Assembly (NCBI GenBank): GCA_016713725.1
Contig: JADJOO010000015.1
Coordinates: 42,474 to 106,473, forward strand
Length of the DNA stretch: 64,000 nt
Source: Pseudomonadota bacterium
Lineage (GTDB): Bacteria > Pseudomonadota > Gammaproteobacteria > Steroidobacterales > Steroidobacteraceae
Reading direction: 5' to 3'
The stretch's first letter is position 1; each line of letters begins with the position of its first letter. The notes under the pieces are model-generated. The model saw nothing but the letters and a program-made list of their open reading frames with translations, searched no databases and was not told the DNA's origin. This document shows positions 1 through 10,543 of the stretch, one piece after another. The position numbers were made by a program, and so were the translations under genes.

Positions 1-1265
1 CGGCGTCCGGTGGCTGCCTGCAGTCCGAGTCCCGCCGGCACCCCGTATCCCATGCTGGCGTAGTAGCCGGGCGCGACGAGTTCGGAGTGGCCGATGTCGA
101 ACGCGGCGAACATGCAGTCGCCCATGTCGGCGGCGAGCGGCATGGGCCCGCTGCGCGCAAACGCGTCGTTGATCGCCGCCGTGATGTCGCCCGGCGACAG
201 CGGCGCATCATCGGCGACGAACGGGGCCACTGGTTGCGGCCGCACGTCGGGCAACGCACGAGGCTCGCGCCGCTCGCGGGCAAGACGCGCCAGCAGGCCC
301 TCGACCAGTGCCGCGAGCGGCACGTCTGGATAACGATGATGCCCGACGCCGACGGAACGGTTGTGCGCCAGGATCGTCGTGCGTGGCGCGATCACGTGTT
401 CTGCGACGCCGAGGTTCGTGTCGCACGGTGTGACGCCGAGCAACAGCAGGCAGTCGGAGTCCTCGACCAGGTGCGTGATGGCGGGATCGCCGGCCGTGCC
501 GAGGTAGGCACCCACCAGGGGCGAGTCCTGCGCCGACAACAGTCCGTGTCCCATGAATGACGTCACGACCGGGATACCAAGCTTGCGCGCCAGGTCGGCG
601 ACCGGCACTTCGAGCCGGAAGCGCCGCACCTCCACGCCCAGCATCATCACGGGAGACTGTGCACGTGCGATGCGTTGGAGCACCTCGTCGACACAGTCGT
701 TGACGGCATCCGGGGACAGGGCAGGCGCGGGCCGCACAGGCACCGGCTCGCACGGAGCATCCACCAGGTCGCGTGGAAACTCGAAGTAGACCGGGCGTGA
801 GTGCGTGATGCAGTTCGACAGCACGCGCGCGATGTCTTCCGGCGCGCGGCGCGGATCGTCGAGCCGCGCCTGGTCACACGTGACCTCGCGGTAGATGATC
901 ATCTGCGAGTCGAGCGTCTTCACCTGGTGGTGCAGCTTCAGCATCCCGCGCCCCTCGTGTGTCCCCGGCGCGCCGGACACCACGACGACGGGAACCTGCT
1001 CGGCGTAGGCCGAGGCGACGGCATTGAGCATGTTGAGCGCGCCGGCCCCGTACGTCACGAAAGCCGCGGACGGCGCGGACGCGATGCGGGCAGCGGCGTC
1101 GGCGGCAAACCCGACTCCCGGCTCGTGGCTGAGCATGAAGAGAGGCAGCCGCTTCGAATCATCCAGCGCCTTGAACAACGGCAGCGCGAAATCCCCCGGG
1201 ATGCCGAACGCCTGCTGGACGCCATGGTCGACGAGTGCCTGGAAAAGTGCGTCTGCGAGTTTCAT
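1..1265 (-). CDS. Phenylpyruvate/indolepyruvate decarboxylase-like ThDP enzyme, 3' end outside window
   Basis: Thiamine-diphosphate enzyme that probably removes CO2 from aromatic 2-oxo acids. The frame is open from ATG at 1263-1265 to the window edge, giving about 421 residues of a family of about 540. The N-terminus has FGIPGDFALP and LSHEPGVGFAADAAAR, with the ThDP-activating Glu in SHEP, then VTYGAGALNM. The middle domain has ARLDDPRRAPEDIARVL. The start of the ThDP-binding domain reads ADMGDCMF and PGYYASMGYGVPAG. I recall these motifs from Azospirillum-type IpdC/PPDC rather than acetolactate synthase, which usually has a different N-terminal signature. The C-terminal Mg-ThDP motif lies outside. 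Substrate is inferred; another 2-oxo acid decarboxylase remains possible. It lies downstream of exbD on the same strand with a 77-bp gap. Confidence 0.75.
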   Translation of the reverse strand, partial: MKLADALFQALVDHGVQQAFGIPGDFALPLFKALDDSKRLPLFMLSHEPGVGFAADAAARIASAPSAAFVTYGAGALNMLNAVASAYAEQVPVVVVSGAPGTHEGRGMLKLHHQVKTLDSQMIIYREVTCDQARLDDPRRAPEDIARVLSNCITHSRPVYFEFPRDLVDAPCEPVPVRPAPALSPDAVNDCVDEVLQRIARAQSPVMMLGVEVRRFRLEVPVADLARKLGIPVVTSFMGHGLLSAQDSPLVGAYLGTAGDPAITHLVEDSDCLLLLGVTPCDTNLGVAEHVIAPRTTILAHNRSVGVGHHRYPDVPLAALVEGLLARLARERREPRALPDVRPQPVAPFVADDAPLSPGDITAAINDAFARSGPMPLAADMGDCMFAAFDIGHSELVAPGYYASMGYGVPAGLGLQAATGR

Positions 1266-1342
1266 CGATGGTGCCTGCCGCTAGCAGCGGCTGCTCGACT
1301 CGAGCGTCACGGTAAGCGCCATCGGTCACTCCTCGCGGTCCG

Positions 1343-1783
<441 letters not shown>

Positions 1784-1805
1784 GGCCGTCTCCCGTAGTT
1801 GAGCT

Positions 1806-2522
1806 TCAGGTCGTCTGTTGCTGCAGGCGATGAGCGCGATGGTGGTCCATGGAAGAGGGCACGCGTGCGCCGGTCGTGAGGTAAGCGAGCAGGTCCTCGG
1901 CGAATGCGTGGAAGCTCGCGATGATCACGCGGTTGTTGCGCACCACCAGGTTGTAGCCCAGCACGGCCGGCACCGCGACGGCGAGGCCGAGCGCGGTCAT
2001 GATCAGCGCTTCACCCACGGGCCCCGCCACCTGGTCGAGCGAGGTCTCGCCGGACGCGCCGATGCGCACCAGCGCGTGGAAGATTCCCCACACCGTGCCG
2101 AACAGGCCGATGAACGGGGCCGTGCTGCCGACGGTCGCAAGGAACGTGAGGCCCGTTTCCAGGCGCTCCGTCTCGCGGTTGATCGAGGAGCGCAGCGAGC
2201 GGTCGAGGAACTCGGCCCGGCGCAGCGTGCCCGCGACGCGCTCTTCGGTGAGGCGATCGTGATGCTCCATGGCGAACTCGCCGTCGAGCGCGATCTTGGA
2301 GAACGGCTCCCAGTCGGGCTGCTGCTCGAGGAAACCGCGAGCCTGGTCCGTCGGCGTCTTCCAGAACGTCGTCACGACGTGGTGCGATCGCGTGCGAATC
2401 CGGACGACCCGGGCGGCCTTCAGGACGATGAAATACCAAGAGACGATCGACATCACGACCAGCAACCCGAAAACGAACAGCCCGACGGCGTCCGTCTGTT
2501 GCAGGAAGTTGGCGAAACTCAT
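1806..2522 (-). CDS. exbB: ExbB (MotA/TolQ/ExbB proton channel)
   Basis: Proton-channel subunit of the TonB energising complex. From the chosen ATG (MSFANFLQQTDAVGLFVFG) the protein has 238 residues; a start nine codons upstream is possible but adds only a polar stretch. It has three membrane segments, at about residues 10-28, 120-145 and 165-190. The second carries the family signature GSTAPFIGLFGTVWGIF and the third runs through LIMTALGLAVAVPAVLG. It lies between tonB and exbD on the same strand and is probably co-transcribed with both. Confidence 0.9.
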   Translation of the reverse strand: MSFANFLQQTDAVGLFVFGLLVVMSIVSWYFIVLKAARVVRIRTRSHHVVTTFWKTPTDQARGFLEQQPDWEPFSKIALDGEFAMEHHDRLTEERVAGTLRRAEFLDRSLRSSINRETERLETGLTFLATVGSTAPFIGLFGTVWGIFHALVRIGASGETSLDQVAGPVGEALIMTALGLAVAVPAVLGYNLVVRNNRVIIASFHAFAEDLLAYLTTGARVPSSMDHHRAHRLQQQTT

Positions 2523-2564
2523 CGTGGTCAGGGCTTCGGTGGGACGCATGGCTGGATCCTGTGT

Positions 2565-3266
2565 TCAGTCTGCCAACGAGAAAGTGATGGGGACGATGCA
2601 CCAGGCGCGCATTGGCACGCCGTCGCGCTTTGCGGGTTCGAAACGCCATTCCCGCACGGCATCGAGCGCCGACTGGTCGAGGCCCGCGTCGCCGCTGCTG
2701 GTGCGGATTGCCGCGTCCTGGGGCCGCCCGTCCTCGCCGACGAGCACCCGCAGGCGCACCGTGCCCTCGATCCCTAAGCGCAGGCAGCGTGGCGGGTAGA
2801 TCGGGGGCTTCATTTCGAGCAACTTCATCTTCCAATGAACGGGGGTCTGCTCGGCCGGTGCGGTCGATTCGCCGTCGGTGGTTCCCTCGGGCATCGGCGG
2901 CCCGGGCTCGCCCGGCAGCAGTTCGTCGCCCAATTCGTAACGCTTGACCTGCGTATCGGGCGGGACCGGATCCGTCGTGGGCGTGTCCACGAGGATTGGC
3001 ACCGGGCGCGTCACCCTGGGCCGTTCCTGCTTGACCGCGTCGTTCGCGGTGTCCGGTGCCTGCTGCACCTCGGGTGGCAGGCGTGGCGGTGGCAGCTTGA
3101 GCAGGCTCACCTGGAAGATGGGCGGTGGCAGCTCGTCCTGCTGGGGCTCGAGTTGGGCCAGCAGGAGCCGGCCGATACCGGCGGCGTGCAATGCGGTGAC
3201 GACAAGCAATACGAACGCGGCGCCCCACGTCAGGCGGTCGTCGTGAACGTATCGGTCGATGCGCAT
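2565..3266 (-). CDS. tonB: TonB energy transducer
   Basis: Periplasm-spanning protein that passes ExbBD energy to outer-membrane receptors. I chose the ATG giving MRIDRYVHDDRLTWGAAF, which puts a single membrane anchor at about residues 12-32; an upstream start adds 25 polar residues. A Pro-rich linker follows (about 45-130), then a C-terminal TonB domain beginning YPPRCLRLGIEGTVRLRV and ending near WRFEPAKRDGVPM. First gene of the tonB-exbB-exbD unit, divergent from the diguanylate cyclase gene. No TonB-dependent receptor is present in the window. Confidence 0.88.
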   Translation of the reverse strand: MRIDRYVHDDRLTWGAAFVLLVVTALHAAGIGRLLLAQLEPQQDELPPPIFQVSLLKLPPPRLPPEVQQAPDTANDAVKQERPRVTRPVPILVDTPTTDPVPPDTQVKRYELGDELLPGEPGPPMPEGTTDGESTAPAEQTPVHWKMKLLEMKPPIYPPRCLRLGIEGTVRLRVLVGEDGRPQDAAIRTSSGDAGLDQSALDAVREWRFEPAKRDGVPMRAWCIVPITFSLAD

Positions 3267-3368
3267 CCGCTGCCTGGGACTTGCCGCGTCCCGCTGTTTC
3301 GCTCGTTGTGACGTCGAACCAATGTACTGGAAGACAGCCACTCCCGCGGCGCTGAAGACTCAGCGGAA

Positions 3369-4763
3369 ATGCCTAGTTGGAAGGCGGTTTGCCGAATCCT
3401 CGTGCCATCGCTCGGCCGCACCAGGCCGGCCATTCCTGCTAGTGTTCCCGCCGGTTTCCGGTTATCGAGGCTGACCGTCGTGGATGAATCGAAGCCCGGC
3501 TCGGTCCATGCGTGGCTGCGTTCGGGCGAGTTCCTGTTCGGCGCTCTCCTCTTTGCAGCTGCCATTGCCGCGCTTGTGCTGGCCACCTCGCTCAGCGGCG
3601 TCACCCAGGTCCCCTGGCGACATGCCGTTTTCTTCCTGGCATTCGGCGTTTTCACGATTTCGATCGGGTATTCCCACCCGGTGTTCGGCTACGTGTCTTT
3701 CGACCGCTTGGCCCAGGTCTCCAGCATCCTGGTGTTGGGACCCGTGGATGCGGCGTGGATCAACGGCCTCGCCTCGCTGCTGTATCCGTGGCACCGCCTG
3801 CGCCAGGGGGTGCCGCTGCGCGCCGTCTGCAACGCGGCGCTCACCAATGCGGGCCTGATGGCGCTGGCGATACTCATTGCAGGAATGCTTTACGTCGAGG
3901 TGGGTGGGCCCGTCCCCCTGGCCGGCCTCGACCCGGCAACGTTTGGCGCAATCGTGCTGCTGCTGGTCGCACTGCAGTTCATCAACGAAGGCGGAATCGT
4001 TGCGCTCGTGCGCGTCCGCGGTCAGTCGTCGCGCGATGCGCTAAGCCTCTTCGACACGATCATCGAACTGATGGCAGGCCTCGCTGCGATCCTGCTCGCG
4101 GTCGTGTGGACGCGCATGGAGATGGAGGTCTTCCTGCTGCTGCTGGCGGTGCTTGCGGCGTTGATGCTTGCGCTCAAGCGCTACGCTGAAATTCGGCTGA
4201 AGCTGGAGCGGCTGGTGGAGGATCGAACGGCGGCGCTGCGCGAGAAGACGCTGCAGCTCGAGCAACTCGCGGCCCATGACCAGCTCACCGGGTTGCACAA
4301 CCGCCGCCACGCCGACGAGTTCCTGCAGCGCGAGTTCGAGCACGCGGACCGGCCGGGTGCCGCGCTCGCCATTGCGCTCGCCGACATCGACAATTTCAAG
4401 GAGATCAACGACAGCCGTTCCCACAGTGTCGGCGATCGGGTGCTCGAGCGCGTGGGCCGCATTTTCAGGGAGCGGACGCGCAAGTGCGACCTCGTGGCGC
4501 GCTACGGCGGCGAGGAGTTCCTGTTCGCCTTCGTCGGCATGAACGAACTCGACGCCGCGCGCCTGCAAGACCTGCGTCTGGCCGTGGAGAGCGAGGACTG
4601 GCCGGCCGTCTCGCCCGGCTTGCGGGTGACGATGAGCATCGGTCTCGCGATCCACCGCGAGGCGCCGGGAGTACCGGCCCTGCTCAGGCTTGCCGATGCC
4701 CGCCTGTACCGGGCCAAGCAACTCGGCCGCAACTGCGTCGTCGCCGAACTCGCCGTCGATTGA
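3369..4763 (+). CDS. Membrane-bound diguanylate cyclase (GGDEF)
   Basis: Makes cyclic di-GMP from two GTP. The N-terminal half (about residues 45-270) is a multi-span membrane sensor with about six hydrophobic segments, and a short helix links it to the C-terminal GGDEF domain (from about 300). The active-site loop is GGEEF, an accepted active form. It is preceded by RKCD five residues upstream, which fits the RxxD inhibitory I-site. DQLTGLHNRR and ADIDNFKEIND are the usual flanking motifs; the normally conserved GH after IND reads SH here. The start is uncertain: ATG at 3369 gives 464 residues, while GTG at 3480 would begin just before the first membrane segment. No EAL domain. Confidence 0.85.
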   Translation: MPSWKAVCRILVPSLGRTRPAIPASVPAGFRLSRLTVVDESKPGSVHAWLRSGEFLFGALLFAAAIAALVLATSLSGVTQVPWRHAVFFLAFGVFTISIGYSHPVFGYVSFDRLAQVSSILVLGPVDAAWINGLASLLYPWHRLRQGVPLRAVCNAALTNAGLMALAILIAGMLYVEVGGPVPLAGLDPATFGAIVLLLVALQFINEGGIVALVRVRGQSSRDALSLFDTIIELMAGLAAILLAVVWTRMEMEVFLLLLAVLAALMLALKRYAEIRLKLERLVEDRTAALREKTLQLEQLAAHDQLTGLHNRRHADEFLQREFEHADRPGAALAIALADIDNFKEINDSRSHSVGDRVLERVGRIFRERTRKCDLVARYGGEEFLFAFVGMNELDAARLQDLRLAVESEDWPAVSPGLRVTMSIGLAIHREAPGVPALLRLADARLYRAKQLGRNCVVAELAVD

Positions 4764-4775
4764 GCGCCAGGGCGC

Positions 4776-6621
4776 TCACCAGCCGCAGGTTTCGCCCTTG
4801 TTCTGTTCCCTGAGCCAGTCCTGCAACGGCCTGAAGTATTCGATGATCGCCGAGCCGTCCATCTGCCGCGTGCCGGTCAGCTCGTAGAGCGTGTCCTGCC
4901 ACGGCTGGCTGGCGCCTTTCGCGAGCATCGCGCCGAACTTCCTGCCCGCTTCCTCGTTGCCGAAGATCGAGCACTCCGACAGCGGACCCTTGAACCCGGC
5001 TGCCTCGCAAAGCGCCTTCTGGAACTGGAACTGCATGATGAACGAGAGGAAGTACCGCGTGTACGGGGTGTTGCCCGGGATGTGGTACTTGGCGCCCGGA
5101 TCGAAGTCGGCCTCGGTGCGCTCGACGGGCGGACGGATGCCCTGGTACTTCTCGCGCAGCGCCCACCACGCGGCGTTGTAGTTCGCCGGGCGTCACCTGC
5201 CCCGAGAACACCTGCCAGCGCCATTCGTCGATCATCTTGCCGAACGGCAGGAACGCGATCTTCTCCAGCGCCATCTTCATCTGCTGGTTGATGACGGCTT
5301 CCTTGCTCGCCTTCGCTTCGGGCACCAGGCCGATCTTCGCAAGGTACGCGGGCGTCATCGACAGCGTGACCGTGTCGCCGATGGCCTCGTGGAAGCCGTC
5401 GTGCGCGCCGTTCTGGAACATGAACGGCTGGTCCTTGTACCAGACGTAGTAATAGATGTGCCCCAGCTCGTGGTAGATCGTGCGCAGTTCCTCTGCGGTT
5501 GGCCGGATGCACATCTTGATGCGCACATCGTCCTTGCCGTCCATGTGCCAGGCGCTGGCGTGGCATTGCACGTCGCGATCACGCGGCTGTGCCAGCATCG
5601 AGCGCTCCCAGAACGTCGCCGGCAATGCGGGGAAGGCGATCGACTGGTAGAACGCCTCAGCCGACTTGGCCATGCGGACCGGGTCGTAGTTCTGCGCGAC
5701 GAGCGCGGCGTCGACGTCGAGCTGGCTGACACCGGGATACGGTTCGAAAATGTCGTAGGCAGCGTCCCATTGCTGGGCCCACATGTTGCCGAACAGGTGC
5801 GCCGGGATCGGCTTGCCCGCCGGCACCTTGTCCTCGCCGTACTTTGCCGCGAGCTTGCCGCGCGCGTAGCACTGCAGGTCCTTGTAGAGCGGCTCGACCT
5901 GCTGGTAGAGACGTGCGGCTTCCTTCGTGAAATCGTCGGCCGGCATGTCGTAGCCCGAGCGCCACATCGCGCCGAGGTCCTTGTAACCCAGAGTCCGCGA
6001 CCCCTCGTTCGCCAGTTCGGTGAACCGCGTGTAATCGGCACGCAGTGCGCGGCCCTGGTCGTGCCAGCCCTTCCACGCGTCGAGCAATTCGTCGTAGTCG
6101 CGACTCTTCTCGAGTACAGCCTTGAGCTGCACCTCGTCGCGGCATTCCTGTGCGCCGGCCTTGCAGTACTTCGCCGAGCCGTATTTCGCCTCCATTCCGG
6201 CCAGCAGCGTGGCCAGTTCAGCGCGCTTCGCGGGGTCGTCCGGTGCCGGCGCGGACACGCCCAGCCGCAACAAGTCGATGGCACGGCGCGATGCAGCGCT
6301 CATCGGCTTGCCGTCGAACTGCTTCGACTCCTCGACGGCCTTGCTGAAGGCGGCCAGGAAGCGCTCATTGGCACGGGCGGTCAACAGCTGTGTGTCGACC
6401 GTGATGTACGTCGCCTGTGTCCAGCCAGCTGCATTCAGCTCGAGGCCGATGTCCGCGAACTCCTTGTTGAGTCGCGCGACGAACTCGTCGGCGGTCTCGG
6501 CCGAGGCGACGCCGAGCGGCGCGAGCGTGCAGAGCGCGATTGCGACACCCGCAGAAATGCGGCTGCGCAGCTGGCAGGGCAGGGAACGCGGGGCGATGCC
6601 GCCGGTGCGGGTCGAGGTCAT
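4776..6621 (-). pseudogene. Peptidase M2 (ACE-like dipeptidyl carboxypeptidase), frame broken
   Basis: Zinc metallopeptidase of the angiotensin-converting-enzyme family, which removes dipeptides from peptide C-termini. It begins with a signal peptide (ATG at 6619-6621; hydrophobic core IALCTLAPLGVASA), so it is likely periplasmic. The zinc motif HELGH followed by IYYYVWY is present. About 480 residues in, after VFSGQVTPG, the frame shifts at the GGG at 5188-5190. Removing one base restores NYNAAWWALREKYQ, continuing into FQFQKALCEAAGFKGPL and ending EQNKGETCGW at 4776. Unshifted translation runs on as Arg-rich nonsense. With a single extra base the protein would have full family length, so a sequencing error is as likely as a recent mutation. 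It lies beside a GntR regulator and peptide transporters. Confidence 0.85.
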
Positions 6622-6644
6622 TGCGGTCTCCGGGAATCCTGGGT

Positions 6645-7424
6645 TCAATCGAGTCCGACCTTCGTTTCGACGCGGTAGCTGAAGAGGTCGGAGTTGTAGC
6701 GGGCCACGAGGTGATCCTGCAGCTGACCCTGCGCGTCGTAGGAAAAGCGGACGAGCTTGAGCAGCGGCTTGCCGCTCGGGACGTCGAGAGCGCGCGCAAC
6801 GTCTGGCGCCGCGCCTTCCGCGCTGAGGAAGCGCTCCATGCGCGCAATCTTGAGCCCGTAGCGTTCAAACAGCGTCAGCCGGCTGGCGCCCTCGAATTCT
6901 TTCTTCGGCATCGTCGCCGAGAACTTGGGTGTCCACGAGACGTAGTGCGCGAACGGCTGGCCACTGGCACTGCGCACCCGCACGAGCTGGCACACCCGGA
7001 TGCCTGCGCCGAGTCCGAATGCCGTCTGCAGGTCCGGTGGCGGCACCGCCATGCGCTTGAACAGGACCGTGAGCGTCGTACCGCGGCCGAGGTCGCCAAG
7101 GCTTTCCGCGTTGGAGCCGAGCGGCGCGACGATCGGCGCGGGGCGGTCCGCGTGACTGACGAACGTGCCCTTGCCGCGGTGCCGGACCACGAGACCCTTG
7201 GCGGCGAGTTCGACGAGCGTGCGCCGCGCGGTGATGCGCGAGACGTCGAATCCGTCCGAGAGTTCCTTCTCGGACGGCATGCGCGACTCGTTCGGCAGCA
7301 CGCCCTTCACGATGGCGTCGTGCAGGACCGTGTACAGCTGGAAATACAGCGGCGAGGGCGAATCGGCGTCGATCAGCTCACGGTCGAGCAGGGCGAGCGC
7401 CGCCGCGCCTTCGGTCTGTCTCAT
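6645..7424 (-). CDS. GntR family regulator with UTRA domain (HutC-like)
   Basis: Ligand-responsive transcription regulator of 259 residues. The N-terminal winged helix (about 20-90) contains PSPLYFQLYTVLHDAI and SRMPSEKELSDGFDVSRITA, typical of GntR. The C-terminal UTRA domain (about 105-255) includes LVRVRSASGQPFAHYVSW. It sits between the M2 peptidase and the first POT transporter, all on one strand with gaps of about 22 bp, so it probably controls this peptide-uptake cluster. The effector cannot be deduced. Confidence 0.9.
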   Translation of the reverse strand: MRQTEGAAALALLDRELIDADSPSPLYFQLYTVLHDAIVKGVLPNESRMPSEKELSDGFDVSRITARRTLVELAAKGLVVRHRGKGTFVSHADRPAPIVAPLGSNAESLGDLGRGTTLTVLFKRMAVPPPDLQTAFGLGAGIRVCQLVRVRSASGQPFAHYVSWTPKFSATMPKKEFEGASRLTLFERYGLKIARMERFLSAEGAAPDVARALDVPSGKPLLKLVRFSYDAQGQLQDHLVARYNSDLFSYRVETKVGLD

Positions 7425-7446
7425 GCAGCCGCTCCGCCGTGTGCCA

Positions 7447-8817
<1,371 letters not shown>

Positions 8818-8902
8818 TATTTTTCGCTATTCCAATGGGTTGCGCCAGCAGGCGCGAGGCTGCAGAGTCTGGTGGATGTTGCGGTGCGAGAGCAAGCCGC
8901 CC

Positions 8903-8978
8903 GGAAATGGGGGACGTGCACCTATTTCCTGTCAGGAAATAGGTGCGCCCCTACTTCCGGTGCACGTCCCCTGTTTCC
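8903..8978. repeat. Nested palindromic repeat (REP/BIME-like, GGAAATAGGTG family)
   Basis: Two nested inverted repeats between two POT genes. Outer arms GGGGACGTGCACC and GGTGCACGTCCCC lie at about 8911-8922 and 8959-8971, flanked by GGAAA/TTTCC. Inner arms CACCTATTTCCTG (8919-8931) and CAGGAAATAGGTG (8933-8945) are separated by one base. The element would fold into a strong hairpin and ends within a few bases of the stop codon of POT copy 2. Related units occur at 10470-10535. The likeness to REP elements is inference from structure. Confidence 0.75.
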
Positions 8979-10543
8979 TACCGGATGCCACCAGCCAGCC
9001 GCTGCACGCGGCTGGCGATCAGAAGCAGCGTGGCGCCCGCGACCAGCGCGACGAGTGCAATCTTCAGGTACTGGCCGGGCATCGACGCGACGTCCTGTGC
9101 ATCGAACCCACCTGCGACGAGACCGGCGAGCAACAGGCCGAGCGACGTCGCCAGGAACCACAGTCCCATCATCTGGCCGACCAGGCGAGGCGGTGCGAGC
9201 TTCGTGACCGAACTGAGACCCACGGGGCTCAGGCACAGCTCGCCGAAGCAATGCAGCAGGTAGGCCAGCAGCAGCCATTGTGGACCCGCGAGCCGGCCGC
9301 TCGCGACCACCGTGGCCGCACCAAACATCACCAGGAATCCCAGGCCGAGCAGCAGGAGCCCAAGTGCGAACTTCGCGGGGGCCGAGGGGTCGAGGTTGCG
9401 CCGGCCAAGGTAGATCCAGAGTGCCGAGAACGCCGGCGCGAACAGCAGGATGTAGAGTGCACTCGGCGCCTGGAACCAGCCCGCGGGAATCTCGAAGCCG
9501 CCGACCATGCGATCGGTGAACCGTTCCGCGAACAGGTTCAACGAGGACCCTGCCTGTTCGTAGCCGGCCCAGAACAGCGCGGAAGACACGAAGAGCGCGA
9601 GCACGACCAGCACGCGGCGGCGCTCGGTGCGGTCGAGACCCGCGAACATGAGCAGGTAGCAGAAATACCCCACGGTCACGACGAGGATCGCAACGGCGGT
9701 CCAGCGTGCGACCTGTGTCGGGTCGAGCGTGATGATGCCGGCTGCAATCAGCGCCGTGACGACAGCGATGCCACCCAGCACGGCCACGACTCCGCGCCAC
9801 TGCCGTTGGTCGGCGGCGAGCAGGGCGGGATGCGTGGGACGCGCACGTTTTCCAGCGTTCCCCAAGTGATGACGCGTCAGCTGGAACTGCGCCAGCCCCA
9901 GCGCCATCGCGACGGCGGCACCCGCAAATCCCGCGCGCCAACCGTATTGCTGGGCGAGCCAGGGCGTTGCCAGAGAACCGATCAATGCGCCGACGTTGAT
10001 GCCCAGGTAAAAGAGCGTAAACCCTGCGTCACGCGCGGCGCCGCCTTCCGGATACAGCTGTGCAACCATCGCGCTGATGTTCGGCTTCAGCAGCCCGACG
10101 CCGAGCACGACCACCAGGCAACCCGTATAGAAGAGCGTGGGACCCGCCGGAATGGCCAGCAGCGTGTTGCCGACGAGAATCAGCATGGCTCCCCACACCA
10201 CAGCACGCTGGGCACCGAGCAGGCGGTCGGCGAGCCAGCCGCCGGGCAGGGCCATCAGGTACGTCGCCGTGGTGTAGAGGCCGTAGATCGCAGTCGCCTT
10301 GCGATCGTCGAGCCCGAAACCGCCGGTCGCGATGGCGTCGACCAGGAACAGGATCAGGATTCCGCGCATCCCGTAATAGGTGAAGCGCTCCCACATCTCC
10401 GTCATGAAGAGCGTGGCGAGTCCCCGCGGATGCCCAAACCAGTGATCCCGAATGGCGAGTCCCCCTTGCGGAAACAGGTGGGAAATAGGTGGAAATAGGT
10501 GGGAAAGAAATAGGTGAGCGTCCCCTATTTCCGTCCGGATCAC
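8978..10543 (-). CDS. POT/PTR family peptide transporter (copy 2), repeat-encoded N-terminus
   Basis: Proton-dependent oligopeptide transporter with TEMWERFTYYGMRG and FTLFYLGINVGALIGSL. The conserved protein begins near GHPRGLATLFMTEMWERF, but no ATG or other good start lies just before it. The frame opens at GTG 10541-10543, which overlaps the stop of the amidohydrolase gene by four bases (GTGA). The first 30 or so codons therefore come from the GGAAATAGGTG repeat (TEIGDAHLFLSHLFPPIS). Translation is probably coupled to the upstream gene. The core is close to copy 3 (shared AIYGLYT, LLGAQRAV / LIGAQRAV, GVGLLKPN), suggesting a tandem duplication. Confidence 0.85.
   Translation of the reverse strand: MIRTEIGDAHLFLSHLFPPISHLFPQGGLAIRDHWFGHPRGLATLFMTEMWERFTYYGMRGILILFLVDAIATGGFGLDDRKATAIYGLYTTATYLMALPGGWLADRLLGAQRAVVWGAMLILVGNTLLAIPAGPTLFYTGCLVVVLGVGLLKPNISAMVAQLYPEGGAARDAGFTLFYLGINVGALIGSLATPWLAQQYGWRAGFAGAAVAMALGLAQFQLTRHHLGNAGKRARPTHPALLAADQRQWRGVVAVLGGIAVVTALIAAGIITLDPTQVARWTAVAILVVTVGYFCYLLMFAGLDRTERRRVLVVLALFVSSALFWAGYEQAGSSLNLFAERFTDRMVGGFEIPAGWFQAPSALYILLFAPAFSALWIYLGRRNLDPSAPAKFALGLLLLGLGFLVMFGAATVVASGRLAGPQWLLLAYLLHCFGELCLSPVGLSSVTKLAPPRLVGQMMGLWFLATSLGLLLAGLVAGGFDAQDVASMPGQYLKIALVALVAGATLLLIASRVQRLAGGIR
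10470..10535. repeat. Tandem GGAAATAGGTG repeat inside the 5' end of a POT gene
   Basis: Several close copies of GGAAA[TC]AGGTGG in a row, closed by an inverted copy CGTCCCCTATTTCC at 10520-10533. It shares its units with the palindromic element at 8903-8978, so the two copies bracket POT copy 2. It is translated in frame as the transporter N-terminus. Confidence 0.7.
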
